Source of the DNA: Phoronis australis
Taxonomy: Eukaryota > Phoronida > Phoronidae
DNA: 64,000 bases
Assembly (NCBI GenBank): GCA_002633005.1
Contig: NMRA01000053.1
Coordinates: 590,151-654,150, forward strand
Direction: 5' to 3'
Position 1 is the first letter of the stretch. Every line of letters starts with the position of its first letter. A model generated the notes under the pieces. That model was not told the origin of the DNA, ran no database searches, and saw only the letters and a list, made by a program, of their open reading frames with translations. Below are positions 56,001 to 60,799 of this stretch, in pieces. A program made the translations under genes and the position numbers.

Positions 56001-57570
56001 TTGAACTTGCAACTTTGTAATTTTGTTTCCTACAACTTGTCAATACTTTCAAATACTTTAGAGATTGCTGGTGTCAAAATTCAAAACTTTACACCCCTTC
56101 AAAGAACATTGGAATATCCGTCTTGAGGACAGTCGTTTTCTCAGGCTCAAGTCCTTAATAAAATTTTTGTACCTAATGGAACAAGCAAGCAAAATGAGCA
56201 AGTGTCACGGGAGTGGCGGCATTCTTCGTGAAAATCACAAGACTTAAAAAACTCGATCACGTGATAATAAACCTCTGCCCGTCATTTTCATACACATCGG
56301 CCAACTGCACTCAGACACTGAGATCAACACGAATTCTAATGATACACATGCAATTACTGTGGATAGTTTCAACAACTGAGATTAGGTCACGCCCACCATA
56401 GTTTCCGTTGATAGGTTCCACAAGTGCAAGGCCACTTTTGCAGAAGTCCTCCCCAAACATATTAGAACAACGGTCCAGCGTTCCGCAGGCGCACCACTAG
56501 AACACCCTGAGCTTTAATCGTAAAATTCGTGTATCTACTGAACACAGCACTGTAAGGCTTTTCCGATTTGTTTCCCATGATATTTCACTGAAATTGTTAC
56601 GGTCAGTAGGCCAAAATCAGAAATTTTAAATGTAATATCAAATACACGTTAGAAGCCCGCAATCATGGTCAAATCGTATTGTTGCTCGCCCGTGAGACCT
56701 AGGGGAGTGGTTGTCAAGTCAGGGATACTCATTTCCTCTAAGTAACACCTTTAAGTTTCAATAGACGCAGCATGCATTCTGAGCAATGCTGCCTGCTCAT
56801 AAAACAAACATAATCTCGAAACTGAAAGTTCTGATAATGACTAACTAGTGCAACATTGTCCCTTTGCTATCAATGTGACTTTCGTTTTCGCTAAATTTTG
56901 TCACATTAATAAAAAGTCTAAGATCAAATTCTACGCGCTTTCTCCTTTCAGAAAATATGTACTATTACCGAGTTAGAGCCTAGTTTTGTAGACATCTTGA
57001 CTGCATACACAGACTTGTCGTTGAAGTCCTACATAACCTAAACAATGAATGATAGATGTTTAATAATTAATTATTAAGTAGTATTATCAATTAATGATCT
57101 GAAATCCCTCAGACCATAATAGTGTAGCTAAGATGACAAATTTACCACCATGTATCCGACGGCGTCTTTTCCTTAAAATGTGCAACCTTTGCTGTTTGCG
57201 GCATAATAAAGTCTCAGCGCCCTGTTGCAAAACTATTATGTTTACAAACCTTGATCGTTTAAGGATGGTTCAAGCTGGTCTGCAACGTGTCGTTGACAAT
57301 TTCTCATTTTCAAATATTTGATAAGCACAGCAAATGCTCGAGAACCCCGTCTTGGAAGATCGTCCAATAACTCGCAGATTTTATTCTTATCTGTTTTTTG
57401 GGCGTGGATTCTTTCTTTCAGATCACAAGTTATTACTTTCTTTTCCAGTAGATAGTCAAGAAGATCTCCCTCCTCAACAACCAGGTTGTGAATCATAAAG
57501 GTCCGATTTTCCAGCAAGGCATTCCTTTGCTCTTTGGACATCTCTTTTGACATCTGTTGTGGTGGTTGGA
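7531..57570 (-). CDS. Giant 22-exon gene: CARD-CARD-TRADD-N-like-coiled coil-vWA-MIB/HERC2 x2-WWE protein
   Basis: Gene-level entry; the exons are listed separately. The joined exons total 3,731 nt, giving about 1,243 residues with one base borrowed from an upstream exon. Approximate residues: CARD1 1-107, CARD2 108-213, TRADD-N-like 214-328, coiled coil 329-610, linker 611-711, vWA 712-936, linker 937-1007, MIB/HERC2-1 1008-1065, MIB/HERC2-2 1079-1140, WWE 1158-1225, tail to 1243. All 21 junctions keep frame with GT/AG boundaries, which chance is very unlikely to produce. CARDs mediate homotypic assembly, MIB/HERC2 domains occur in ubiquitin ligases, WWE binds ADP-ribose polymers, and vWA binds ligands through a metal site. 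No signal peptide, membrane segment or catalytic domain was seen, so an intracellular scaffold or sensor is inferred. The true first exon is unknown: the first Met in the CARD exon (57551-57553) has a poor context, and candidate upstream exons lie at 60.7-63.5 kb. The split into one gene rather than two is supported only by phase and needs RNA evidence. Confidence 0.82.
7590..10500. other. Intron of the large gene, no other feature recognised
   Basis: This is the last intron (terminal exon to WWE end exon). Overlapping short ORFs at 8.2-9.5 kb show no family pattern. Confidence 0.5.
10505..10572 (-). CDS. Exon: WWE domain, end
   Basis: A 68-nt exon (phase 2 in, 1 out) with acceptor CAACTTGTAG and donor CAGG|GTAAGA. 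It encodes 'YTIDFNKEEARHGDSVMQIL', corresponding to the conserved WWE ending 'Y.IDF..M.Q.N......R.I'. The frame fits on both sides. Confidence 0.85.
10580..12035. other. Intron of the large gene, no clear feature
   Basis: Short plus-strand ORFs (10662-10868, 11169-11375) have no recognised family. Words such as GTGCCCACCGT (10665) recur at 32626, hinting at an old dispersed repeat, but no boundaries could be drawn. Confidence 0.4.
12040..12225 (-). CDS. Exon: WWE domain, main part
   Basis: A 186-nt exon (phase 2-2) with acceptor GGACTATTTCAG and donor CAAC|GTAAGT. It encodes 'VWFYLDKSNEWLMYSQETT', with the two spaced tryptophans of a WWE domain, then a 'EIEIDGA' strand. WWE domains bind iso-ADP-ribose in poly-ADP-ribose chains (RNF146, Deltex, some PARPs). 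The domain is completed by the exon at 10505-10572. Confidence 0.85.
12666..12799 (+). CDS. Possible plus-strand exon, unassigned
   Basis: It is bounded by a TTTTCCGCGCAG acceptor and a CCAAG|GTAACG donor and open for 44 codons in one phase ('FKVIYSNGNRIEIDRHILGS'). It lies antisense within the large gene, between MIB/HERC2-2 and WWE exons. No partner exons were found on the plus strand, and no family was recognised. It may be chance. Confidence 0.22.
12863..12933 (-). CDS. Exon: MIB/HERC2 domain 2, end
   Basis: A 71-nt exon (phase 0 in, 2 out) with donor TTGT|GTAAGT and a short acceptor TTTGTAG. It encodes 'VRWPNGHCNAYRCGSEGCFD', the classic 'V.WpnG..n.YR.G.eG..DL.vv' ending of MIB/HERC2. 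It joins exactly to 15442-15527. Confidence 0.9.
13058..13945. mobile_element. Non-autonomous hAT-like DNA transposon, 888 bp
   Basis: The left end TAGGCGGATTTAGG and right end CCTAGATCCGCCACTG are inverted copies, followed inward by G/C runs (GGGGGCCC... and ...GGGCCCCCCCC). The flanks CAGAACCA (13050-13057) and CAGAACTA (13946-13953) form an 8-bp target-site duplication with one mismatch, as expected for hAT elements. No transposase is encoded. One N at 13228. It sits in the intron between the two halves of MIB/HERC2 domain 2. Confidence 0.8.
13613..13680 (+). tRNA. tRNA-like sequence or tRNA pseudogene inside the hAT-like element
   Basis: It has an A-box-like TGGTGTAGTGG, a B-box-like GAGTTCGAGTCTC and ends that pair with two wobbles (CGTGGTG with TGCTACG). 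The anticodon stem is weak and no anticodon can be named. A tRNA-derived SINE nested in the transposon, or a promoter-like piece of the transposon, is more likely than a functional tRNA. Confidence 0.4.
14484..14860. mobile_element. Fold-back element with ~120-bp inverted arms
   Basis: Left arm 14484-14610 and right arm 14741-14860 are imperfect inverted copies (for example TTTGCATAAT at 14601 and ATTATGCAAA at 14741; AAATGCAGTCATGC on the right against GCATGAGTGCATTT on the left). The word AGTCATGACTAA, itself near-palindromic, recurs through both arms. No ORF. Probably a MITE. Confidence 0.75.
15442..15527 (-). CDS. Exon: MIB/HERC2 domain 2, core
   Basis: An 86-nt exon (phase 1 in, 0 out) with acceptor TTATTTCTTTCAG and donor ATAC|GTAAGT. 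It encodes 'PDWKWGNQDGGAGEVGTVYK', an almost perfect MIB/HERC2 signature. This domain occurs in the Mind bomb ligases, where it helps bind Notch ligand tails, and in HERC2. It is the clearest single domain hit in the window. Confidence 0.92.
15779..15928 (-). CDS. Exon: MIB/HERC2 domain 1 second half plus start of domain 2
   Basis: A 150-nt symmetric exon (phase 1-1) with acceptor ATTATTTATAG and donor AGAG|GTGAGT. It encodes 'SITVEWDITGKQRRYDFGRN', matching the MIB/HERC2 pattern 'v.V.Wd.G....Yr.G..gk.Dl'. A Pro/Asp linker follows, then 'PKVGIKVKRG', the first strand of the next MIB/HERC2 domain. So the first domain is split by an intron in the middle and the second begins in the same exon. 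Confidence 0.8.
16060..16232. mobile_element. Possible MITE with 12-bp inverted ends
   Basis: ATTGACCTATCG at 16060-16071 and CAATAGGTCAAT at 16221-16232 are inverted copies with one mismatch, 173 bases overall. No target-site duplication was recognised, so it remains tentative. Confidence 0.4.
17188..17377 (-). CDS. Exon: MIB/HERC2 domain 1, first half (degenerate)
   Basis: A 190-nt exon (phase 0 in, 1 out) with acceptor ATTCTATTCACAG and donor GACG|GTTTGT. After an acidic lead ('GEDRNEDVRELN') it encodes 'LPLGSRVVYVGD' and 'LGTGTVVKHHPD', which fit the start of a MIB/HERC2 domain ('vG.rVvrG.DW.w..qDg....GtV'). The hallmark 'DWKWGxQDGG' is absent: residues 'DDKNNSEH' stand in its place. Confidence 0.75.
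19294..19409 (-). CDS. Exon: linker between vWA and MIB/HERC2
   Basis: A 116-nt exon (phase 1 in, 0 out) with acceptor TTTGTGCTTCAG and donor GCTG|GTAAGA. It encodes 38 residues including 'LSFKNWLITNDAEESRKLLD'. No family was recognised. Predicted helical and acidic. Confidence 0.75.
21383..21515 (-). CDS. Exon: vWA domain part 6 (C-terminal end)
   Basis: A 133-nt exon (phase 0 in, 1 out) with acceptor GTTTTATTTTAAG and donor AGAG|GTAGGT. It encodes 'SFLKSLAQNGNGVYARYNDV', the typical vWA ending (helix, then 'gG.y......'), and a Tyr/Arg-rich tail 'GYYRWNYYASRFTRPFR' of unknown role. Confidence 0.85.
22016..24265 (+). mobile_element. Truncated relative of the 43-48 kb element
   Basis: It begins with the same terminal word TAGGCCATAGTCC and is followed on the plus strand by sequence paralogous to 46190-48390: shared 'EPFVCKLYGDSS' (about 23430) and 'PLTPEQVMKN'-type stretches, each with stops and frameshifts. 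The right inverted end is missing. It includes a TG/TA microsatellite at 22559-22621. Confidence 0.6.
22559..22621. repeat. (TG)n(TA)n microsatellite
   Basis: About 40 bases of TG units are followed by about 22 bases of TA units. Confidence 0.97.
24580..26135 (+). mobile_element. Dead Ty3/gypsy-type retrotransposon fragment
   Basis: Gag end, protease, reverse transcriptase and the start of RNase H are in canonical order but broken by stops and frameshifts. Zinc knuckle at about 24765-24835: 'CGICGRLNNFIHKC', with Asn where the His should be. Protease near 24985: 'AYSGAS' where D-S-G is expected. RT from about 25195 with the 'ISDDI' core box at about 25647. RNase H start 'ILTDGS' near 26085. 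No LTRs, integrase or chromodomain seen. It lies in the vWA intron between 27.3 and 21.5 kb. Confidence 0.8.
26262..26470. repeat. Degenerate short-period repeat of GTTGACGAAAC words
   Basis: Words such as CAGTTGACG, GAATCGA and GACGAAACACGATT recur every 15-30 bases in varied order and spacing. Both strands lack strong coding signals. It abuts the 3' side of the Ty3/gypsy fragment. Confidence 0.5.
27332..27442 (-). CDS. Exon: vWA domain part 5
   Basis: A 111-nt exon in phase 0 at both ends with acceptor CATCTTCCACGCAG and donor ACAG|GTAAAA. It encodes 37 residues including 'GVVKMRIDIVACGADYEQ', the strand-loop expected after the MIDAS Asp ('I.i..ig.g.d...'). Confidence 0.85.
28311..28423 (-). 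CDS. Exon: vWA domain part 4 (MIDAS Asp)
   Basis: A 113-nt exon (phase 1 in, 0 out) with acceptor CCTGCGTTTTAG and donor AAGC|GTACGT. It encodes 'PSRIVVFSDGYPHNDD', the vWA beta strand that ends in the third MIDAS residue (Asp of S-D-G). Arg/Lys/Ser-rich residues follow. Confidence 0.85.
28488..28515. repeat. (ATGA)n microsatellite
   Basis: About seven uninterrupted tetranucleotide units, just upstream (in gene sense) of vWA exon 4. Confidence 0.95.
29058..29083. other. G-run with undetermined bases (assembly weak point)
   Basis: A run of G broken by three N. Sequence length here is uncertain. It is intronic. Confidence 0.9.
30313..30558 (-). CDS. THAP-domain ORF inside an intron of the large gene
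   Basis: An 81-codon ORF: 'MVWCIVPACANYEAARKVGI' (second Met, typical THAP start) then 'NANWKWLAAV' and 'RVCGRHFVDSDF'. It has the C-x4-C, Trp and C-x2-H residues of a THAP domain. It stops shortly after the place where the conserved 'L...AVPT' box is expected, so it is either a single domain, a first exon, or a fragment of a P-element-like transposase. It lies between vWA exons 2-3 (31.9 kb) and 4 (28.4 kb), same strand. Confidence 0.6.
   Translation of the reverse strand: MSAAMVWCIVPACANYEAARKVGISISSRSQNANWKWLAAVKNEMYTVNAKYEAVEHLRVCGRHFVDSDFTDECGIKRDRC
31877..31951 (-). CDS. Exon: vWA domain part 3 (MIDAS Thr)
   Basis: A 75-nt symmetric exon with acceptor TTTAACTTCCAG and donor AATG|GTTTGT. 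It encodes 'ILSQGGGTPMVEALTEAQKE'. The G-G-G-T-P-M stretch supplies the second MIDAS residue (Thr), as in 'GGGT' loops of other vWA domains, followed by the expected helix. Confidence 0.85.
32409..32531 (-). CDS. Exon: vWA domain part 2
   Basis: A 123-nt symmetric exon with acceptor TTTTTCTCGTTCCAG and donor CCAG|GTAAGA. It encodes the second helix/strand region of the vWA fold: 'ENVGIVTFGGTAERLQSLT', matching the usual vWA pattern 'v.vGlvtF......'. Its frame joins parts 1 and 3. Confidence 0.85.
32540..37100. other. Intron between vWA exons 1 and 2; no feature recognised
   Basis: About 4.6 kb of AT-rich DNA. Chance ORFs at 34.56-35.2 kb overlap on both strands without domain patterns. One N at 36676. 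Confidence 0.5.
37109..37228 (-). CDS. Exon: vWA domain part 1 (MIDAS DxSxS)
   Basis: A 120-nt symmetric exon with acceptor GTTTTTCAAG and donor TCCG|GTAAGT. It encodes the first beta strand and helix of a von Willebrand factor A domain: 'LGTVFCIDCSDSMGEEGFKH'. The D-C-S-D-S triplet is the first metal-coordinating motif of the MIDAS, followed by the expected amphipathic helix 'VRQAFRTLVS'. The acceptor's pyrimidine tract is only moderate. Confidence 0.88.
39150..39290. repeat. Degenerate ~18-20 bp tandem repeat (GGGACACATARARCCCGG)
   Basis: About seven variants of the word GGGACACATAGAACCCGG follow each other with varying spacers. Each word tends to begin GGGAC and end CCCGG, so it can pair with itself. 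A related word stands at about 38868-38908. No gene. Confidence 0.6.
39891..40034 (-). CDS. Exon: acidic/Ala-rich linker
   Basis: A 144-nt symmetric exon (phase 1-1) with acceptor GGAATTACAG and donor CAAG|GTACTT. It encodes 47 residues with an acidic first half ('DFKNDEENNDGG') and an Ala/Lys second half ('YAHVPQDAGAKAKAGQLSKQ'). No domain is recognised. A damaged duplicate lies 0.6 kb upstream in the gene (40545-40628). The next exon begins the vWA domain. Confidence 0.75.
40545..40628 (-). pseudogene. Broken duplicate of the linker exon at 39891-40034
   Basis: After an acceptor-like ATTACAG the minus strand reads 'VPASKVWQDGIKPEFK' and then the same acidic block 'DEENNDGGAA' as the intact exon. 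Right after this block about 240 bases present in the intact copy are missing, including the second half of the exon and its donor, so the reading continues into intron-like sequence. Flanking intron sequence is also duplicated (39612-39712 matches 40429-40535; 40060-40190 matches 40655-40780). Confidence 0.7.
40780..41580. repeat. Dispersed repeat, copy B, inserted into duplicated intron
   Basis: Same family as 2855-3600. It carries a 22-bp perfect palindrome at 40829-40850 (GTTATCTCAC TAGTGAGATAAC read as one word), then the tRNA-like part with a perfect CGGGTTCGAACCCG B-box stem (40871-40884). The terminal hairpin is shorter than in copy A. It interrupts the second copy of the 39.6-40.3 kb duplication: similarity to copy 1 stops at about 40780 and resumes at about 41583. 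Confidence 0.75.
41769..41794 (-). CDS. Micro-exon (26 nt) in the linker
   Basis: A 26-nt exon with acceptor TTTCTTTTCCAG and donor GAAG|GTAAAA. Phase 2 in and phase 1 out join the neighbours exactly, adding 'GSIPQDKE' after a split Asn codon. It is too small to call alone; the support is the strict phase fit at both sides. Confidence 0.6.
43310..45795. repeat. Long inverted repeat (~400-480 bp arms) within the composite element
   Basis: 43310-43690 is the inverted counterpart of 45430-45795: TAGTCAGGTTT, GGAAACTATACATTTTTG, GAAAATAATTGATTC and the GGGTCAC(TT)AGAATGTT word all recur in complement. Each arm also holds an internal tandem repeat of about 125-130 bases (TTCTAAGTGACCCAAAAGC at 45452 and 45608). 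CCATCTTGG words repeat within it. Confidence 0.75.
43905..45200 (-). pseudogene. Decayed mobile-element protein, minus-strand copy
   Basis: Pieces in order: 44871-44488 'MDNMEVIFLTRDYDDIIPVF' with 'DTHKDNSLKQATRERRRQRM' and 'MNRFLSHDQKR'; then about 44367-44150 with stops; then 44101-43905 with a Cys-rich end 'CQCKNNSSSQRCSCRSKNLS' and 'CQFSAECQNSDDD'. The order and Cys spacing match an uncharacterised protein family repeated in many invertebrate genomes. Frameshifts and stops break it. Confidence 0.55.
47503..47961 (+). pseudogene. Decayed mobile-element protein, plus-strand copy (C-terminal part)
   Basis: Two abutting frames: 'EPFVCKLYCDSSKVNKARYY' to 'SNYHHALHK' and then, after one stop, 'GNGWLLAFVSLKLHWITLPL' with a Cys-rich end 'CKMRGCSTKICSCLPCYRMC'. 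It is the same family end as the minus-strand copy at 43.9 kb and as 23.4-23.8 kb. The stop between the two pieces and upstream stops make it a pseudogene. Confidence 0.55.
48981..49030 (-). CDS. Exon: short linker
   Basis: A 50-nt micro-exon (phase 0 in, 2 out) with acceptor TATCACAG and donor GCAA|GTAAGT. It encodes 'DGTGLTSKTEDDRIYS'. It is supported by good splice sites and by the unusual phase 2 end, which is matched by the next exon at 41769-41794. It lies just outside the inverted-end transposon at 43.2-48.6 kb. Confidence 0.65.
49491..49573 (-). CDS. Exon: linker with NEYIV motif
   Basis: An 83-nt exon (phase 1 in, 0 out) with acceptor TTTAATTTTCAG and donor CTAC|GTAAGT. It encodes 27 residues plus a split codon and contains 'NDNEYIVLPPSAN'. 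No fold is expected. An acidic residue before Tyr and a hydrophobic residue at +2/+3 resemble SH2-type sites, but that is only pattern similarity. It joins the coiled-coil exon in frame. Confidence 0.75.
49757..50602 (-). CDS. Exon: long coiled-coil segment
   Basis: An 846-nt exon (phase 1-1) with acceptor CAAATATTCACTTTCAG and donor GTCG|GTGAGT. Its 282 residues are almost entirely charged heptad-repeat helix from about residue 45 on, for example 'SRIRELENQVIEHEKSKSKL' and 'KELERKETEYHENLDKKDKE', with a duplicated 'K..E.E..ANLEKKNKE / YHENLDKKDKE' stretch. The preceding 45 residues are basic ('LPSRKRRIAY'). It probably drives oligomerisation between the death-fold head and the vWA/ubiquitin-type tail. 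The open frame continues past the acceptor to 50681, but the pyrimidine-rich acceptor at 50603-50605 fits the splice phase better. Confidence 0.85.
51842..52186 (-). CDS. Exon: TRADD N-terminal-like domain
   Basis: A 345-nt symmetric exon (phase 1-1) with acceptor TTTTCTTTTCAG and donor AAAG|GTGAGA. It encodes about 114 residues. The central pattern 'TSLREGSIIFTLQF' followed by 'LDEYW' and a helix 'FLRRLMDLAMTDEQ' resembles the alpha/beta module seen at the N terminus of TRADD and in many invertebrate death-domain and CARD proteins. In TRADD this fold binds TRAF proteins. The assignment rests on pattern memory and needs a profile search; an unrelated alpha/beta domain is the alternative. Exon boundaries are strong and the frame joins the CARD exons upstream and the coiled-coil exon downstream. 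Confidence 0.75.
52856..53095. repeat. CAT/CAC/CGT trinucleotide microsatellite
   Basis: About 240 bases of mostly ATC and ACC triplets. Both strands are open for about 100 codons only because the repeat lacks stops; it is not a gene. The matching place in the paralogous segment (55855-55896) has only about 40 bases of similar triplets. Confidence 0.95.
54342..54659 (-). CDS. Exon: second CARD (copy b)
   Basis: A 318-nt exon with acceptor TTACCCCCAG and donor AAAG|GTTTGT, phase 1 at both ends. It encodes 105 residues clearly paralogous to the other CARD exon: 'LLDYLLQKKVITCHLKE', 'LPKLGSQAFVVLIKYLKK', 'RHVADQLESSLKDK'. Flanking intron sequence is also duplicated, so the whole segment was copied. 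The reading frame is intact, arguing for retained function. Because the exon is symmetric, transcripts with one or two CARDs are both possible. Confidence 0.85.
57250..57570 (-). CDS. Exon: first CARD (copy a)
   Basis: A 321-nt exon with acceptor TTACTTCCAG and donor CAAG|GTTTGT, phase 1 at both ends. The 106 codons encode an all-helical CARD-like module: a start near MSKEMSKEQRNALLEN, a core 'LLDYLLEKKVIT', then a 'DLPRRGSRAFAVLIKYLK' helix pair and a 'RHVADQLE' final helix. This is the usual CARD pattern (about 90 residues, with the conserved 'LLD.L....V' and 'G..AF..L...L' signatures). It can be skipped or included without breaking frame. It is paralogous to the exon at 54342-54659, with identical phase. 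A possible internal translation start lies at 57551-57553. Confidence 0.85.
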
Positions 57571-57579
57571 CTGGAAGTA

Positions 57580-60500
57580 ATAACCATACAAGTGTGGGGT
57601 AGTACCAGGTTTCTGCATGTAAAGGACATGTGAGCGTTAAACTAAAAAAGATTTCCAATCTCCACAATAATGAGGAAAAATATACAGAAAGAAACTGAAA
57701 GCAAAATTCAAGACAAAATACTAGTTTAATTGGAAACTCATTACATGTTCCGCGTTCCAGTGAAAATGGAAAAATGGCAAGAGTTCAAAAATAAGAGTTA
57801 CAGAAGAATATCCCTGTGTGCAGAAACTCAAGAAGATTGTCACAACGGTCGCATAGTCCCGTGCAACGACGCCGAAGCCGTCCGAATTGACGTCGATTCT
57901 CGATAGCCAGATTTGTGCTGCCCTGGTGAGCTTTTAGGTAGTTTCTGAAGGTTTAGTCAGATTTGATCCGTCTTTAGCCTTAATTGTTCTCGAACTCCTG
58001 CCACAGTACCTGTTGGGCACCGGTTGTTAATATATAACGAACGCGTTACTTGTTGTCTTGGCGTTTCTCTTGCTTGGGCATTTCTTTGAATGTTTTTTTT
58101 TTTTGTAGATAGAGTTGCCAGATTTTTACATATTTTTCTCACAGATATCACAAAAACGTTGGGTACTTGTCGCTGTGTTCCACCATTTTTATTTTAACCA
58201 CTTGGTCACCAACGCTGATTTTCAGAAAGTCCAGGCAACATTTTCTAATGCAAAATCAAAATTTGTATTTTGCCCTCTATATCTGGCTGAAACAAAAACT
58301 TGAGTTAGACTTGGTGTTCAACGATTCTTTACCACGATAGGATTCCATTTCCTTTTCCAGCAAGAACATCAAAACCATCAGCAAATAATAAAAAAACACG
58401 CTTCAGAGATTTTTGTGGTAGCCTAACTATGAATATTCGTGTTGCCCGTGACTTGAATTGGTAATGGAATGGAATCCTATAAAATTTTGAAACGTTATGA
58501 GATCAATTTTCTGATTTCATTTTTTCGTCAACTAAACAGGGCAAAGTGCAGGGAAACGTTCAGTAAGAGTTTCTCTCTGCGAGAAAGTTATTGAGCTTGA
58601 CCCATATTTAAACTAGAGAATTGATATCCGTGTGCATTCATCAACAGTCAACTGATTGTTCAAAGATCTAATTCAATTCTAACCCAGATTAAATCACTTT
58701 TCCTCTATTTTTCTTTCTTGATTAAGAGCAAGAGGGGTGTCAACACAAAAAATAAAAACAACAATAAGATATTACGTATGGACCAAAATGTTGTAATTTG
58801 CGATACTCAAACACAATCTCAAAAAAGTACTTACGCAGACGTTTGAAACTCACAAAATATGGAAATGTAATTCAACCTATTAACACACTGACGTCATGCA
58901 ACGAAGAAATTGGTTTGAAATTCAGTCACTATTTAAGTTAATTTGTCTTTTCAGTAACCTGTATGAATCTTGCATATATGCCAGAGATACACCTGTCTGT
59001 AATGGGAAGCAGATTCCGAGACTCACACACTGCTTTGTGGATGTGTACAAGGAAAATCCCTCACACCAAGTATCAAAATTCAAGGAAAATTTAAAATTGT
59101 ATCAAACACCCAATAGCGTCTCTAACCCCTTTGAAAAATCATGAAACGCTGTTAACCATTTTATTTCAGTCAAAAAGTAGGATAGTGTTTCAAGTTTTTT
59201 TGAATCGAGAGATGACTTTGTATGCAAAATGAATTGTCACTCAAGTCACACAAAATGCCCCTAAAGAAATAGAAAATTTAAAAAAGCGTACGTACAAAGA
59301 ACTTTTGAGGTTTTAGACAGAGTATAATAATTTTATAAAACAAAATCTAGGTACAAAGCACTTACTTTGGGAAATAATCGAGGAATTTTGAATTTTAAAG
59401 AAAAAAATAACGATTATTTGGCTTCCCGTCACGTGATGTCATTAGTCGTAGACGTTCATCTGTTGACAGTAAATATGTAATGGTGGATAGTTATGCTTGT
59501 GTAAGAGAGAGCAAGCTTGACAATTGCTGTGAAGACAGGCACGGAGATGAGGATGAAGACGACACTTACGTCATAGGTGAAACAGTTAATGAGTTATACT
59601 TGGCCGCATCGACCGACTTTGGCGAGTGAAGCCGAGTCGGAGCCCAATCAGTCTGCAGACAGTCTTGATTTCAGACTGGTAACTAAAGCCTTTCACTGAA
59701 TCACGGTATAATTTTCTAACCACTTTAGTGTCGAGTAAGTTTTTAACCGAACTGTCTAAGCTCACTCGTGAATAGCGGACACTGATTTCATTTCTTCGAA
59801 TGACGATTGCGTTTGTGAGGAACAATTATATCTAATTGTAGTGGTGCTACCTGGATATTACTTCTGGTAAATGATACTCGTTTCTCTCTTATATGTTACA
59901 AAATCATGATTATTTTGGTCCAGTGTCCGTCTCCAACCTCTGAGTCGGATGCTGTCGTGATCTCAAACTATTTGCGTGTAATCTCAATCCCATTTTCTAA
60001 TATTGGGCATTGATGTATATGTGGATTGCACACATTCCTACAAATTGTTAAACAATAATTAAGTGATGCAAAGGTACTGCAATCACATTCATTGTCTCAG
60101 TCATTATTTGATGCTGACAACCACGTTCCCAGCAATAGATCTCCATGAAATGCCCCTACACGTTGGAGAAACCTTCGTCAAATCTTCGTTTCTGCGACAG
60201 ATCGAAGCACGGTTCTTCATGATGGGTTGAGCACAGCGTGGTTCCCAAACTTTTCGCTTGCTCCACCAACTCACGAACCCGTGCCGTTTCTAGGCGATAA
60301 TAGGGTCATTTGGAAACGCAAAAGCTGAAATTTCGTCTATCCGACTGCTGTTACTGCATCCTCTGTACACTGCATATTTCCATAATACTCAATCGAACTC
60401 AGTTTTTGAGACCACTTCGGCTCGCGGCTGCAAACGCATGATTTGAATATTTTACAACACCATCGATGCTGTATTTCTTACAATGTCCAGTTAAGAAACA

Positions 60501-60740
60501 GGCCTGATAAAAAATAAAACATTAAAGCTACTTTCATTTCGTCTTCCTCATCGCATCTCCATTCTTCCCATTCCTCGCCTATCCCTTCCATATTTTGTGC
60601 AGTCAATACTTTTTGAAGGTAAGTCTTTCCATTCTAGGCAAGTTATCTAAATCCAACAGTACTTTTTCCCGTCCCCAATCCGTGGTTTCTATTGCATGAC
60701 GTTGTCTGTTAACTAAACATGAATGTTTTGAAATGAGCTC
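57580..60740. other. Region between first CARD exon and the tandem array
   Basis: Up to 58310 it is the upstream part of the CARD segmental duplication. From there on no exon with a good phase-1 fit was recognised on the minus strand, so a missing first exon could still hide here. Confidence 0.4.
59473..59574 (+). CDS. Possible plus-strand exon, acidic, unassigned
   Basis: A CTGTTGACAG acceptor and ATAG|GTGAAA donor bound an open stretch 'YACVRESKLDNCCEDRHGDE' followed by 'DEDDTYVI'. Frame stays open to 59629 if unspliced. No partner exons or family recognised. Confidence 0.2.
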
Positions 60741-60744
60741 TTAC

Positions 60745-60799
60745 CAATCCTACCTTCGTCATGGACATAGTGCTGTGAATCACTGGCCGGAGCGCATGA
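60745..60799 (-). CDS. Candidate exon B1 of the tandem cassette
   Basis: The acceptor TTTTTTCACAG is followed by 'SCAPASDSQHYVHDEGRIG'. Two donors in the same phase are visible: GAAG|GTAGGA (exon low end 60754) and ATTG|GTAAGA (60745). Phase 0 in, 1 out. The phase-1 end is compatible with the first CARD exon. No homology recognised. Repeated at 62065-62119 and 63410-63455. Confidence 0.5.

Larger units (their letters stand above)
52850..58310. repeat. Tandem segmental duplication containing the CARD exons
   Basis: About 52.85-55.4 kb and 55.85-58.3 kb are paralogous along their length: matching intron blocks (for example the CGTAAAC..AAAAATTATG stretch at 53112 and 55940), the CARD exons, and upstream blocks near 55250 and 58100. 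The copies have diverged by many substitutions and small indels, so this is older than the 60-63 kb array. Confidence 0.85.
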
